NCBI GenBank assembly: GCA_002359315.1
Contig: DEMS01000015.1
Coordinates: 1-64,000 of the forward strand
Reading direction: 5' to 3'
Origin: Bacteroidetes bacterium UBA2664
Lineage (GTDB): Bacteria > Bacteroidota > Rhodothermia > Balneolales > Balneolaceae
DNA: 64,000 bases
How positions within the stretch are numbered: position 1 is the first letter of the stretch; each line of letters begins with the position of its first letter. The notes beneath the pieces were generated by a model. It was not told the DNA's origin, searched no databases, and worked only from the letters and a program-made list of their open reading frames with translations. This document shows positions 42,739-52,204 of the stretch, in pieces. The position numbers and the translations under genes are program-made.

Positions 42739-44227
42739 ATTTGAACGACAACATCCCGTAGCAGCTGTAAGTCGCGCTTTTGGCCTTATCAGAGGAAATA
42801 TTGTCACCATACTGGTATTTCTTTTTGTAGGTGCACAGAGCGACAACTTTCCATTCCTGTGGTGGATTGGCGGTCTTTTTATCTTTCTATTAATCATTGG
42901 TGCCGCAAATTGGTGGCGTTTTCTCTATAAAATGGATGGGGATACACTGCATATCCGAAGCGGGATCTTTGTCAGGAAAGATCTATATCTCACCAAAGAT
43001 CGCATTCAGGTTATTGATATCTCTTCAGGAGTTATTCAGCGACTGTTTGGGTTAGTACGCCTCGACATTCAGACGGCGGGGGCTACATCACGTCAGGCCG
43101 CGATCGATGCGATCACGAAAGTAAAAGCCATGGAGATCAACCGGGTCCTTCGTGATATACATTCTGATCCGGGGGAGTTCGGACAGGTATCAGAAGAAAT
43201 AGGAATTTCCGATTCCGACGTACTTAAGAAGCTTGATCTGCCTCATAAGGAGCTCCTTATCGCTGCATCAACTTCCGGCAGTTTTGGGATCGCACTCTCG
43301 GTATTGGCAACAATTTTTTCTCAAATTGAACCCTTGATCAGTGAATCTGAGATGTTTGAGTATCTCTTCAGCATTATTCCTTCTCAAACCGATGCCGTTA
43401 TGATCGGTATCACCATTTTTATCTTTATCGCATTTGCATGGTTATTATCCTTTTTCAGCACACTTTTCACCTATGGGAATTTTAAACTGATCGTAAAGGA
43501 AAAAGAGATTATCATCTCCAGAGGTATTTTTGAAAAAAAGAGGGTTACCATTCCCTATAATCGGATTCAGGCAATTCATGTCTCTGAAGGGCTTATTCGT
43601 CAGCCACTCGGCTACGCCTCCATTCACCTTGAAAGTGCAGGATATGGTGATGAGAAGGGAACCGGCTCGATAGTGCTCTTCCCATTAATACGCAGAACTA
43701 ACATTATCCAGCTTCTAAATGATGTACTGCCTGATTATGAAAAAGAGATGCCGGGTATTAAACCTCCAAGCCGAGCCCTGAGGCGATATATTTTTAAATC
43801 TTCATTTCCGATCACTATCGTAACCGGTGTACTTTTTTGGTATCTCAGTTTAAACCTATGGATCTGGCTGATTCCGATTGGTTCACTTTTTTGGGGATGG
43901 CTCAAATATAAGGATGCAGCTTTAGCCTGGGGTGAGGATATTCTCCTTTTCAGAAGCCGACAATTATCTAAGTCAACGGCATATATAAAAAAGAAACGCG
44001 TGCAGGACGCCATTATATTTCAAAACGTTTTTCAACGATATAGAAATCTCTGTTCGGTACAAATTCATGTTGCGTCGGGAGATCGGGGTAAATCATTCAT
44101 GGTAGATGACCTCGAATATGATGAAGGGATTCGGCTGTTGAATGCAGTTCGCAAAAACGGAATATCTGCTGAGAACCGGATTCCTGAAGAAACCCTGAAT
44201 AAAATTCAGGTCCCGGGATGGATTTAA
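42731..44227 (+). CDS. Multi-bPH2-domain membrane protein (YdbT-like)
   Basis: 498 residues. A pair of TM helices near 20-60, then the first bPH2 domain (KMDGDTLHIRSGIFVRKDLY, RIQVIDISSGVIQRLFGL), TM pair near 180-245, second bPH2 (KLIVKEKEIIISRGIFEKKR, RIQAIHVSEGLIRQPLGYA), TM pair near 355-385, and a third, less clear bPH2 (DILLFRSRQLSKSTAYIKKK). The order matches YdbT. Starts inside the last codons of the YdbS-like gene. Confidence 0.9.
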   Translation: MSEFERQHPVAAVSRAFGLIRGNIVTILVFLFVGAQSDNFPFLWWIGGLFIFLLIIGAANWWRFLYKMDGDTLHIRSGIFVRKDLYLTKDRIQVIDISSGVIQRLFGLVRLDIQTAGATSRQAAIDAITKVKAMEINRVLRDIHSDPGEFGQVSEEIGISDSDVLKKLDLPHKELLIAASTSGSFGIALSVLATIFSQIEPLISESEMFEYLFSIIPSQTDAVMIGITIFIFIAFAWLLSFFSTLFTYGNFKLIVKEKEIIISRGIFEKKRVTIPYNRIQAIHVSEGLIRQPLGYASIHLESAGYGDEKGTGSIVLFPLIRRTNIIQLLNDVLPDYEKEMPGIKPPSRALRRYIFKSSFPITIVTGVLFWYLSLNLWIWLIPIGSLFWGWLKYKDAALAWGEDILLFRSRQLSKSTAYIKKKRVQDAIIFQNVFQRYRNLCSVQIHVASGDRGKSFMVDDLEYDEGIRLLNAVRKNGISAENRIPEETLNKIQVPGWI

Positions 44228-44414
44228 ATTGCTAACATTGGTGGATGAGAAATCAAATCAGTTGAAATCAATTTCTATCATAAAATGTGATCCGTCCAAC
44301 CTTTAAGTTGCTTTGATATTTGTATGATTGGCTGCTTATTTTACATTGATTTGCAGTTAATGAATAGAAGAAATTTCACTGAAATATTTATAACCGTACA
44401 CATAGAACAAAATC

Positions 44415-45179
44415 ATGAGACCTTACATACTCGCTGAAAGTAACTGGAAAGTGCTTCAAAAACAGTCGGTTGACCTGGCAGTGTTACCATGGGGTGCCAC
44501 AGAAGCGCACAACTATCACCTTCCCTATGCTACCGATAATTATCAGGTAGAAGCATTGGCCGCAGAAGCCGGCAGATTAGCCTGGGAACAGAATGTAAAG
44601 GTGACCATTCTGCCGGCAATTCCTTTTGGCGTAAATACGGGTCAGTCCGACATCAAATTGGATATGAACCTCAATCCCAGTACTCAACTGGTGATACTTC
44701 GTGATCTGATTACTGTTTTGAACCGACAGGGGATAAAAAAACTTCTGGTACTGAACGGGCATGGCGGCAACAACTTCAAACCCCTGCTTCGGGAGCTTGG
44801 TTTGGAATTTCCGGAGATGTTCCTATCGCTTTGCAATTGGTTTCAGATCGCAAAAAATGAAGTCCGGTTTCAAGAGGACGGGGATCACGCTGATGAGATG
44901 GAAACAAGTTTGATGCTCTATCTCAAACCCGATCTTATTCGTCCACTGATTGAAGCCGGTGATGGAAGTGAAAAAAAATCTGTGATTACCGGTATCCGTG
45001 AGGGATGGGCTTGGGCAGAACGCGAATGGTCAAAAGTAACGGCCGACACCGGGATAGGTAACCCTAAACATGCGACTCAAGAAAAAGGTGAAGAGATTTT
45101 TCAGGTTGTCTCCCATAAATTGTCAGAACTCATCACAGAAATTGCCCATATGGATTTGGATAATAAGTACTCCGGGTGA
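44415..45179 (+). CDS. Creatininase-family amidohydrolase
   Basis: 254 residues, normal for the family. Metal-binding residues can be placed: Glu30 and His32 in GATEAHNYHLPYATD, Asp41 in the same block, His116 in LNGHGGNN and a Glu in ADEMETSLM (161 or 163). The family includes creatininase, the riboflavin/F420 enzyme ArfB, and MftE-type peptidases; neither creatine nor mycofactocin genes are nearby, so the substrate is unknown. Converges with gcvP with only 3 bases between the stop codons. Confidence 0.9.
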   Translation: MRPYILAESNWKVLQKQSVDLAVLPWGATEAHNYHLPYATDNYQVEALAAEAGRLAWEQNVKVTILPAIPFGVNTGQSDIKLDMNLNPSTQLVILRDLITVLNRQGIKKLLVLNGHGGNNFKPLLRELGLEFPEMFLSLCNWFQIAKNEVRFQEDGDHADEMETSLMLYLKPDLIRPLIEAGDGSEKKSVITGIREGWAWAEREWSKVTADTGIGNPKHATQEKGEEIFQVVSHKLSELITEIAHMDLDNKYSG

Positions 45180-45182
45180 AAC

Positions 45183-48101
45183 TTACGATTCATAAACCGG
45201 CTCTTGCCCATCACTATACGCTTCAATAGGAAGACACGTACAGATCAGATTTCGATCTCCATAGGCATCATCCACCCGGCTAACCGCCGGCCAGAATTTG
45301 TTAAACCGCAGATTTGCTTCGGGAAAGACAGCTTTCTCACGAGAGTAGGGTCGATCCCAATCCGGATTCATAACCACGCGCATCGTATGCGGGGCATGTT
45401 TGAGGACATTCTCTTCACGATCCGCCGTCCCATCTTCAACCTCTCTGATTTCATTGCGAATGCCAATCATTGCATCACAAAATTTATCCAGTTCGGCTTT
45501 GGATTCACTCTCCGTAGGCTCAATCATCAACGTTCCGGGTACAGGGAATGACATCGTAGGTGCATGAAATCCATAATCCATCAATCGTTTGGCAATATCG
45601 ACCGCTTCAACACCTACACTCTGCTTAAACCCTCTCAAATCAATAATAAACTCATGAGCACTTCGGTTACTTTTTCCGGTATATAAAATCGGATAATGAT
45701 CTTTCAATCGATCTTTGATATAGTTCGCATTGAGAATGGCAATTTCCGTGGCTCTTTTAAGTCCATCAGCTCCCATCATCCTGATATATGCATGGGATAT
45801 TGTTAGGATACTGGCACTCCCCCAGGGGGCTGACGCCACAGCGGGCATTGCATGCTCTCCGCCAATCGGAATCACATCATGACCGGGCAAAAAAGGTTTC
45901 AGTTTTTCAACAACACCGATCGGGCCCATTCCCGGCCCACCGCCGCCATGTGGGATACAGAATGTTTTGTGAAGGTTCAGATGACATACATCGGCTCCAA
46001 TTGTGGCCGGGGAAGTCCATCCAATTTGTGCATTCATATTGGCACCATCCATGTAAACCAGCCCGCCATGTGTATGGATAATTTCGCAAATTTCGCGAAT
46101 ATCTTCTTCAAATACACCGTGCGTGGATGGATAAGTTACCATTAACGCAGCCAATCGATCACTATACTTTTCAGCCTTTTCTTTCAGATCATCCAGATCG
46201 ATATTTCCTTTTTCATCACACTTTGTAACCACAACATCCATGCCCGCCATTACTGCACTCGCAGGATTGGTACCGTGTGCAGACGATGGAACAATCGTGA
46301 CCACCCGTTTATGATCATTATTTGCAAGGTGATATCCTCGAATCGTCAATAAACCCGCATACTCCCCTTGAGCCCCCGAATTGGGTTGAAGAGATACTTT
46401 ATCAAAGCCGGTGATTTCGGATAACCAACTGTCCAGCTCATTAAATAGTTGATGATACCCTTCTGCCTGATCTGTCGGCGCAAATGGGTGGATACTTCCA
46501 AATTCAGGCCATGTCAATGGGATCATTTCAGTCGTTGCATTGAGTTTCATAGTACACGATCCCAATGAAATCATCGAGTGTGTGAGATCCAGATCCCTGT
46601 TTTCCAGCTCCTTTAAATATCGAAGCATCTCATGCTCCGAGTGAAATTGATTAAAGACCGGATGATCCAGATAATCAGATTTTCTCGCTAATGCGTCCGG
46701 GTATTGAACTTGAACCTTTTGAGATTCTGCAATCACATCAAAACCCGATTGCTTATTAAGAGCCTCGGAAAAAATTGAAAGGACTTCCTCTACATCAGAC
46801 AACGATTTGGTCTCATCAAATGAGACCCCGATAGCATCGGGCAAATATCTGAAATTTACAGAACGTGTTTCTGCTTTTTCTTTAACCCTTTTAATCTCAT
46901 CGGTAGTGAGGCCCTTTATAGTGATCGTATCAAAAAAATGTTCATTTATAACATTCAGGCCCATCGATTTCAGTCCGGATGCGGTAAGCTTGGTTAAGCC
47001 ATGAATTCTTGATGCAATTCGTTTGAGTCCGGCCGGACCATGATACACGGCATAAAATCCCGCGATTACAGCCAACAGAACCTGGGCTGTACAAATATTG
47101 GATGTCGCTTTTTCGCGCCGGATGTGCTGTTCACGGGTTTGAAGTGCCATTCTGTATGCAGCATTCCCCTCGGCATCTTTTGTGACACCGATAATACGTC
47201 CGGGGATCTGCCGTTTAAACTCCTCTTTTGTCGCAAAATATGCAGCATGAGGCCCGCCATATCCCATCGGCACGCCCAGCCTCTGTGTCGTTCCTACAAC
47301 CACATCAGCTCCCATTTCACCGGGAGGTGTTATCAAAGTCAGGCTAAGCAGATCCGCAGCAACGGTTGTGTATAAATTATTCTCTTTTGCCGCGTCAATC
47401 AATCCTTTCAGATCTTTTACTATCCCAAATGTATCGGGGTATTGCAATAAGATTCCAAATAGATTTGGGTCCGTAACATCGAGGTCGGCGGGATTCCCAA
47501 TCTGAATTTCTATATCAAGAGGTTCCATCCGGCTTCGTATCACCGCCATGGTCTGTGGATGACAATTTTCAGAAACAAAATATTTATTCGCAGATTTTCT
47601 TTTTGGCCCTTTTCTCTGGCTATACAACATCGAAATCGCTTCGGCTGCTGCAGTTCCCTCATCCAATAATGAGGCATTGGCAATTTCCATGCCTGTCAGA
47701 TCCGTAACCATGGTTTGAAAATTAATCAGGGCTTCCAATCGGCCCTGTGCAATTTCTGCTTGATAGGGTGTATATGCAGTATACCATCCCGGATTTTCAA
47801 GGACATTCCGCAGAATCACATTCGGGGTAATTGTCTCATAGTACCCCATTCCAATAAAATTTTTGAAGATTTTATTCTTCAAAGAAATTTCTTTGATATT
47901 CTTTAAATATTCGGTTTCACTCAGTGCATCAGGAAGATTTAAGCTCTTTTTCAACCGGATCTTTTCCGGAACCGTCTCATTCATGAGTTGTTCAACGGAA
48001 TCAGCACCAATCACTTCCAACATTTCCTGTACACTACTTTCATCCGGGCCAATGTGTCTGGATGAAAACTTCTCTTTTTCAAACTGAATATAATTGCTCA
48101 T
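45183..48101 (-). CDS. gcvP: Glycine dehydrogenase (decarboxylating), P protein
   Basis: 972 residues, the full length of the fused (alpha plus beta) P protein. N-terminal half with FSSRHIGPDESSVQEMLEVI and GYGGPHAAYFATKEEFKRQI; C-terminal half with the PLP-binding Lys in NLHKTFCIPHGGGGPGMGPI, after SSAHGTNPASAVMAGM. It decarboxylates glycine and transfers the aminomethyl group to the lipoylated H protein. gcvT and gcvH are not adjacent. On the minus strand TATATTTG (48218-48211), matching the Bacteroidota -7 box, lies about 110 bases upstream; I found no glycine riboswitch. Confidence 0.97.
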   Translation of the reverse strand: MSNYIQFEKEKFSSRHIGPDESSVQEMLEVIGADSVEQLMNETVPEKIRLKKSLNLPDALSETEYLKNIKEISLKNKIFKNFIGMGYYETITPNVILRNVLENPGWYTAYTPYQAEIAQGRLEALINFQTMVTDLTGMEIANASLLDEGTAAAEAISMLYSQRKGPKRKSANKYFVSENCHPQTMAVIRSRMEPLDIEIQIGNPADLDVTDPNLFGILLQYPDTFGIVKDLKGLIDAAKENNLYTTVAADLLSLTLITPPGEMGADVVVGTTQRLGVPMGYGGPHAAYFATKEEFKRQIPGRIIGVTKDAEGNAAYRMALQTREQHIRREKATSNICTAQVLLAVIAGFYAVYHGPAGLKRIASRIHGLTKLTASGLKSMGLNVINEHFFDTITIKGLTTDEIKRVKEKAETRSVNFRYLPDAIGVSFDETKSLSDVEEVLSIFSEALNKQSGFDVIAESQKVQVQYPDALARKSDYLDHPVFNQFHSEHEMLRYLKELENRDLDLTHSMISLGSCTMKLNATTEMIPLTWPEFGSIHPFAPTDQAEGYHQLFNELDSWLSEITGFDKVSLQPNSGAQGEYAGLLTIRGYHLANNDHKRVVTIVPSSAHGTNPASAVMAGMDVVVTKCDEKGNIDLDDLKEKAEKYSDRLAALMVTYPSTHGVFEEDIREICEIIHTHGGLVYMDGANMNAQIGWTSPATIGADVCHLNLHKTFCIPHGGGGPGMGPIGVVEKLKPFLPGHDVIPIGGEHAMPAVASAPWGSASILTISHAYIRMMGADGLKRATEIAILNANYIKDRLKDHYPILYTGKSNRSAHEFIIDLRGFKQSVGVEAVDIAKRLMDYGFHAPTMSFPVPGTLMIEPTESESKAELDKFCDAMIGIRNEIREVEDGTADREENVLKHAPHTMRVVMNPDWDRPYSREKAVFPEANLRFNKFWPAVSRVDDAYGDRNLICTCLPIEAYSDGQEPVYES

Positions 48102-48358
48102 TTAAATAAAATAGATTGCTTTTGGGGTTCTATGATTGAACAATCCGTCGGGTGAAACTGTTCATATCACAGTTATTTTTCTGTTCATTTTTCAGCATTT
48201 CCTGAACCATCAAATATACATTTTTTTATCCGTTTTTGGCACCCTTCAATGAGGAAGAATCTCTACTATTTTATGAACCGAGAAAATGATGTGCAGAAAG
48301 AAGATAGGCATCCAATGAAGCATCTAACGGAATCACAGATCCAGACAAATTATCGGTT

Positions 48359-49015
48359 TTACACTTGTACCAATAGCTTTTCACACACTTTTTCTGAGAA
48401 CACTTCTTCTGGATGGCCGTCATAAGAGAGAGTCATGCTATTATCAAACGACTCTATTGCCAAAATCTTCAATTGCAGATTCAGGGTGAACTCTTTGCTA
48501 TTTAAAAATTTTAAAAACTCCTCTGAAGTGTGCCCCAGCGCCTTCACAACGACCTTTTCTCCGACTTTACATTCTGAAAGTTTTCGTAAGTCCATCGATT
48601 CAAAATGGCCGTTTTTATCCGGAATAGGTGACCCATGCGGATCATGTGTGGGAAAACCCAGCAGTTCATCCACCCTATTAAAAAATTCGGGTGACTTCAG
48701 ATGTTCAATATGCTCCGCAATATGATGAACTTCATCCCAGCCAAAGCCCATTTTTTCAACCAGATACATTTCAGTTAGACGATGTTTTCGGATAATCAAC
48801 GCGGCCTCTTTTTTACCGAGATCCGTGATTTGAAGAGGCTTATATTTCTCATATAAAATGAGCCCCATTTTGGCAAGTTTCTTGACCATACTGTTTACAC
48901 TGGGTAAACTGACGTCCATACTTTTTGCCAAATCTGTTACATTAATCTCATCAACGTCGTTGGAAAGATTATAAAGAGCTTTGAGGTAATTTTCTATTGT
49001 TTGACTTGCCATCAC
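48359..49015 (-). CDS. DtxR/MntR-family metal-dependent regulator
   Basis: 218 residues with the three-part DtxR layout: winged helix (residues 1-65; INVTDLAKSMDVSLPSVNSM), dimerisation and metal-binding domain (about 70-140; Glu and His in RLTEMYLVEKMGFGWDEVHH and IAEHIEHLKSP) and a C-terminal SH3-like FeoA domain. The His-rich metal site is in the usual place; whether it senses Mn, Fe or Zn cannot be told. It is divergent from a ZIP transporter gene, with a palindrome in the 94-bp gap. Confidence 0.92.
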   Translation of the reverse strand: MMASQTIENYLKALYNLSNDVDEINVTDLAKSMDVSLPSVNSMVKKLAKMGLILYEKYKPLQITDLGKKEAALIIRKHRLTEMYLVEKMGFGWDEVHHIAEHIEHLKSPEFFNRVDELLGFPTHDPHGSPIPDKNGHFESMDLRKLSECKVGEKVVVKALGHTSEEFLKFLNSKEFTLNLQLKILAIESFDNSMTLSYDGHPEEVFSEKVCEKLLVQV

Positions 49016-49070
49016 TAAATATAAAAATATATATCGAAATATTTTATTAGAGCAATCAAACTTTTATATT

Positions 49071-49086
49071 TATATTATCTAATATA
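49071..49086. promoter_or_regulatory. Palindrome between the DtxR-family regulator and the ZIP transporter
   Basis: TATATTA-TC-TAATATA is a perfect 7-bp inverted repeat 24-39 bases upstream of the ZIP ATG. It lacks the GC-containing core of classical DtxR/MntR boxes, so it may be another type of site or chance in AT-rich DNA. Confidence 0.4.
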
Positions 49087-49109
49087 TTAATCTATTAAAT
49101 TATTCATCT

Positions 49110-49946
49110 ATGGGAGAGACTTCCATCACAACCTGGTTTTTTGAGTTACATCCTCTTTGGCAGGCTTTTTTTGCCGGAATGATGTGTTGGTTTGCGACAG
49201 CCTTTGGATCTGCCGTCGTTTTCATAAATAAAGGTGTCAGCAGAAAATTTTTAGATACAGCATTGGGTTTTGCAGCCGGCATTATGATAGCGGCAACCAT
49301 TTGGTCGCTCTTGGAACCTTCTATGGCGATGGCAGAAGGGTTGGGAATGATAAAATGGGTGCCTGCAACAACCGGCTTTTTAGTGGGTGCTTTATTTATC
49401 CGATTGGTAGATGCATACATCCCTCATCTTCATCTTGGACTCCCTAAAGATGCCGCAGAAGGCGTTAAAACCAAATGGCGAAGAGCAACACTTTTGGTGA
49501 TGGCGATTACAATTCACAATATACCCGAAGGTTTGGCGGTTGGAGTTTTATTTGGTGCAGCAGCATCCGGCATTGATCCCACAGGCACCGCTTCAGTAAT
49601 GGCTGCAATCACCCTGGCAATTGGTATCAGTATCCAAAATATACCTGAAGGGATGGCTATCTCTCTGCCGTTAAGAGGGGAAGGGGTATCTAAATTTCTA
49701 AGTTTTAACTACGGACAACTGTCCGGCCTGGTTGAACTTATTTTTGCAGTACTGGGAGCATTGGCCGTTATTTATGTCCAACCCATATTACCTTACGCTT
49801 TGGGATTTGCCGGTGGAGCGATGATATTTGTAGTTGTTGAAGAGCTCATTCCAACATCTCAACGCTCCGGCAATACAGACCTCGCCACACTCGGAACTGT
49901 CGTCGGTTTCTGCGTGATGATGGTTCTGGATGTTACACTTGGATAA
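49110..49946 (+). CDS. ZIP-family divalent metal transporter
   Basis: 278 residues with eight TM helices. The paired helix-IV and helix-V metal-site motifs are HNIPEGLAVGVLFGAAASGI and QNIPEGMAISLPLRGEGVSK. There is a His-poor cytoplasmic loop with DAYIPHLHLGLPKDAAEG. ZIP proteins import Zn, Fe or Mn into the cytoplasm. Control by the divergent DtxR-family protein is likely. Confidence 0.92.
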   Translation: MGETSITTWFFELHPLWQAFFAGMMCWFATAFGSAVVFINKGVSRKFLDTALGFAAGIMIAATIWSLLEPSMAMAEGLGMIKWVPATTGFLVGALFIRLVDAYIPHLHLGLPKDAAEGVKTKWRRATLLVMAITIHNIPEGLAVGVLFGAAASGIDPTGTASVMAAITLAIGISIQNIPEGMAISLPLRGEGVSKFLSFNYGQLSGLVELIFAVLGALAVIYVQPILPYALGFAGGAMIFVVVEELIPTSQRSGNTDLATLGTVVGFCVMMVLDVTLG

Positions 49947-49987
49947 GGGTTCAGGGATCACCTTGCATCCTTTACCTGCACTTTCCC

Positions 49988-50112
49988 TTGCCCGCTGTAC
50001 CCTGCGTTTTCACTTTCTCTTGCTCGTTGTACCCTGTGTCTTCACCTTTCTTAGCACGCGGTACACTGCGTCCCATGATGAGACCTTTGCCCGGTATCCT
50101 GCACCTTGACCT
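49988..50112. repeat. Degenerate ~32-bp tandem repeat (GGGTACA words)
   Basis: Four units start at about 49988 (TTGCCCGCTGTACCCTGCG), 50020 (TTGCTCGTTGTACCCTGTG), 50051 (TTAGCACGCGGTACACTGCG) and 50087 (TTGCCCGGTATCCTGCACC), i.e. periods of 32, 31 and 36. Related words continue on both sides (about 49955-50150). It fills much of the 329-bp gap between the ZIP and symporter genes. A minus-strand ORF across it encodes only low-complexity KR/Q/S sequence and is rejected. I see no other feature in this gap. Confidence 0.7.
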
Positions 50113-50275
50113 GCTTTGAGATCGGGATTTGCACTGCGCTCTAACCCGAATTGATTTAAAGAAACTCCATTGTTTTTTAAATACGATTCCACCATATTGA
50201 TTTTTAGCCGATACAATTTTCAAATCGATAGTAATCTTCTATATTAGGGCACTTGTAAATCAACCTGCAAAGAAT

Positions 50276-52153
50276 ATGGTCTCTACACTTACAACACTCG
50301 ATTGGATTCTGGTTGCCTCTTATTTTGTGTTTGCACTCTCCATAGCACTCTACTTCTATAGCAGAGCCGGTAAAAACACAACCGAATTCTTTCTTTCGGG
50401 ACGAAACATGCCGTGGTGGATTATCGGCACCAGTATGGTCGCTACAACTTTTGCCGCCGACACTCCTCTTGCAGTTACAGAAATGGTCGCACTGGATGGC
50501 ATTGCCGGAAACTGGCTATGGTGGAACTTCCTGATGGGTGGAATGCTAACCGTCTTTTTCTTCGCACGGTTGTGGAGACGCAGTGGCGTTTTAACAGATG
50601 TTGAGTTTATCGAACTGCGATATAGCGGAAAAGAAGCTGCCTGGCTCCGGGGAATCAAAGCAATCTATTTTGGGCTGTTGATGAATATCATCATCCTGGG
50701 ATGGGTGTCGCTGGCCATGGAAACCATTTTTAATATCTTATTTCCCGGCATGACCCTTTTTGGTCAAGAGTCCTTCACCTTTTTCGGAATTTATATAAGT
50801 GCACCTCTTCTTTTGGTAGGATTTCTCATCATCTTTGTTGGTTTCTTCTCTCTGATATCCGGATTGTGGGGCGTCGCAGTTACCGATATTTTCCAGTTTG
50901 CCATCGCTCTCGGCGGCACAATTGTTTTGGCAGTATATGCCGTCAATATCCCTGAAATTGGCGGAATTTCAGGACTGCAGGAAAAACTCCCTCCTGAAAC
51001 ATTTCAATTTTTACCTACGATTGGTCAGACCGCAGAAGGGTTCGCTGTACTCTCACTTAGTTTTGGTGCATTCGCGGCATACTTCGGTGTTCAATGGTGG
51101 TCGAGCTGGTATCCCGGCTCTGAACCCGGTGGCGGAGGATACGTTGCCCAGCGAATCATGAGCGCCAAGGATGAAAAGCACGCGCTATTTGCTACACTCT
51201 GGTTCAACATTGCGCACTACTGCCTGAGACCGTGGCCATGGATTATCGTTGCGCTGGTATCTCTGGTTCTCTACCCAAATCTGGAAGACTCCCGCGAAGG
51301 TTTTGTACTCGTAATGAGGGATGTACTCCCCCCGGGTTTACTTGGCCTACTGTTTGCCGCATTTTTAGCCGCTTTTACAAGCACCTTTGCGGCACACCTC
51401 AACTGGGGAACCTCCTATCTGGTCAATGATTTTTGGAGACGATTTATCAAATCAGATGGCGATGAAAAACACTATGTATTTGTATCCAGGATCATCACGT
51501 TTCTCCTTGCAATACTCGCATTTTTTGTCACGACACAGCTCGATAGTATTCGTCAGGCCTGGGGATTGGTCCTGACTGCTTCGGGCGGACTCGGACTGGT
51601 CTTGATTCTCAGATGGTACTGGTGGCGCATCAATGCATGGAGTGAACTGGCTGCTTCATTAACGCCTATTTTCCTTGTCATCCTTGTGATGCTGGGTGTA
51701 CCGGTCCCCGGAATTGTAGATCCGTTTCCAATGAATCTATACTATGTAGTGGGGATCACAACGGCTGTTTGGTTAATCGTTACTTACATGACAAAACCCA
51801 CGGAAACCGCTAAATTGACCTCTTTTTATCGCAGGGTAAGGCCGGGCGGACCCGGATGGAAACCTTTGGAAGCAGATAATCCGGATATCTCATCCGATGG
51901 CTCTCTTTTTCCGCTTTTGGGTAATTGGCTGGCAGGTGTAGTACTGGTTTACATGGCGCTTTTTGGGTTTGGACATTTCCTGTTTGGTAACTATCTCTAT
52001 TTTACCATCTGTACAGTCACAGGACTCGTTGCATTGGGGTACCTATACTGGGATTTGAGTAAACGAGGCTTTGATACTATTATCGAGGTAGACGATCATG
52101 GCGAACATGTAGATGCTGTTGATATTGGCAGAACTCCTGAAAAGAAAGGCTAA
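50276..52153 (+). CDS. Sodium:solute symporter (SSS family)
   Basis: 625 residues with about 13-14 TM helices. Family signatures: FFLSGRNMPWWIIGTSMVAT (N-terminal substrate/Na region), FSLISGLWGVAVTDIFQF, and GLLGLLFAAFLAAFTSTFAA with the conserved core of helix 8. Long C-terminal extension of two more helices plus a charged tail (DDHGEHVDAVDIGRTPEKKG). Related transporters import sugars, amino acids or vitamins with Na+; the substrate is unknown. Preceded by the tandem repeat above. Confidence 0.9.
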   Translation: MVSTLTTLDWILVASYFVFALSIALYFYSRAGKNTTEFFLSGRNMPWWIIGTSMVATTFAADTPLAVTEMVALDGIAGNWLWWNFLMGGMLTVFFFARLWRRSGVLTDVEFIELRYSGKEAAWLRGIKAIYFGLLMNIIILGWVSLAMETIFNILFPGMTLFGQESFTFFGIYISAPLLLVGFLIIFVGFFSLISGLWGVAVTDIFQFAIALGGTIVLAVYAVNIPEIGGISGLQEKLPPETFQFLPTIGQTAEGFAVLSLSFGAFAAYFGVQWWSSWYPGSEPGGGGYVAQRIMSAKDEKHALFATLWFNIAHYCLRPWPWIIVALVSLVLYPNLEDSREGFVLVMRDVLPPGLLGLLFAAFLAAFTSTFAAHLNWGTSYLVNDFWRRFIKSDGDEKHYVFVSRIITFLLAILAFFVTTQLDSIRQAWGLVLTASGGLGLVLILRWYWWRINAWSELAASLTPIFLVILVMLGVPVPGIVDPFPMNLYYVVGITTAVWLIVTYMTKPTETAKLTSFYRRVRPGGPGWKPLEADNPDISSDGSLFPLLGNWLAGVVLVYMALFGFGHFLFGNYLYFTICTVTGLVALGYLYWDLSKRGFDTIIEVDDHGEHVDAVDIGRTPEKKG

Positions 52154-52204
52154 AAAGCTCTCACCGTTTTTCTTCGTATATTATGGTCAAAGAGAAAACT
52201 TTGA

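Noticed and set aside
48102..48358. Glycine riboswitch before gcvP
   Set aside because: The 257-bp leader is AT-rich with no paired GC-containing aptamer helices; only a possible TATATTTG promoter box is seen.
49972..50223. 83-codon minus-strand ORF with a KSRSQSRSRC-type sequence
   Set aside because: It runs through the 32-bp tandem repeat and encodes only low-complexity sequence dictated by the repeat words.
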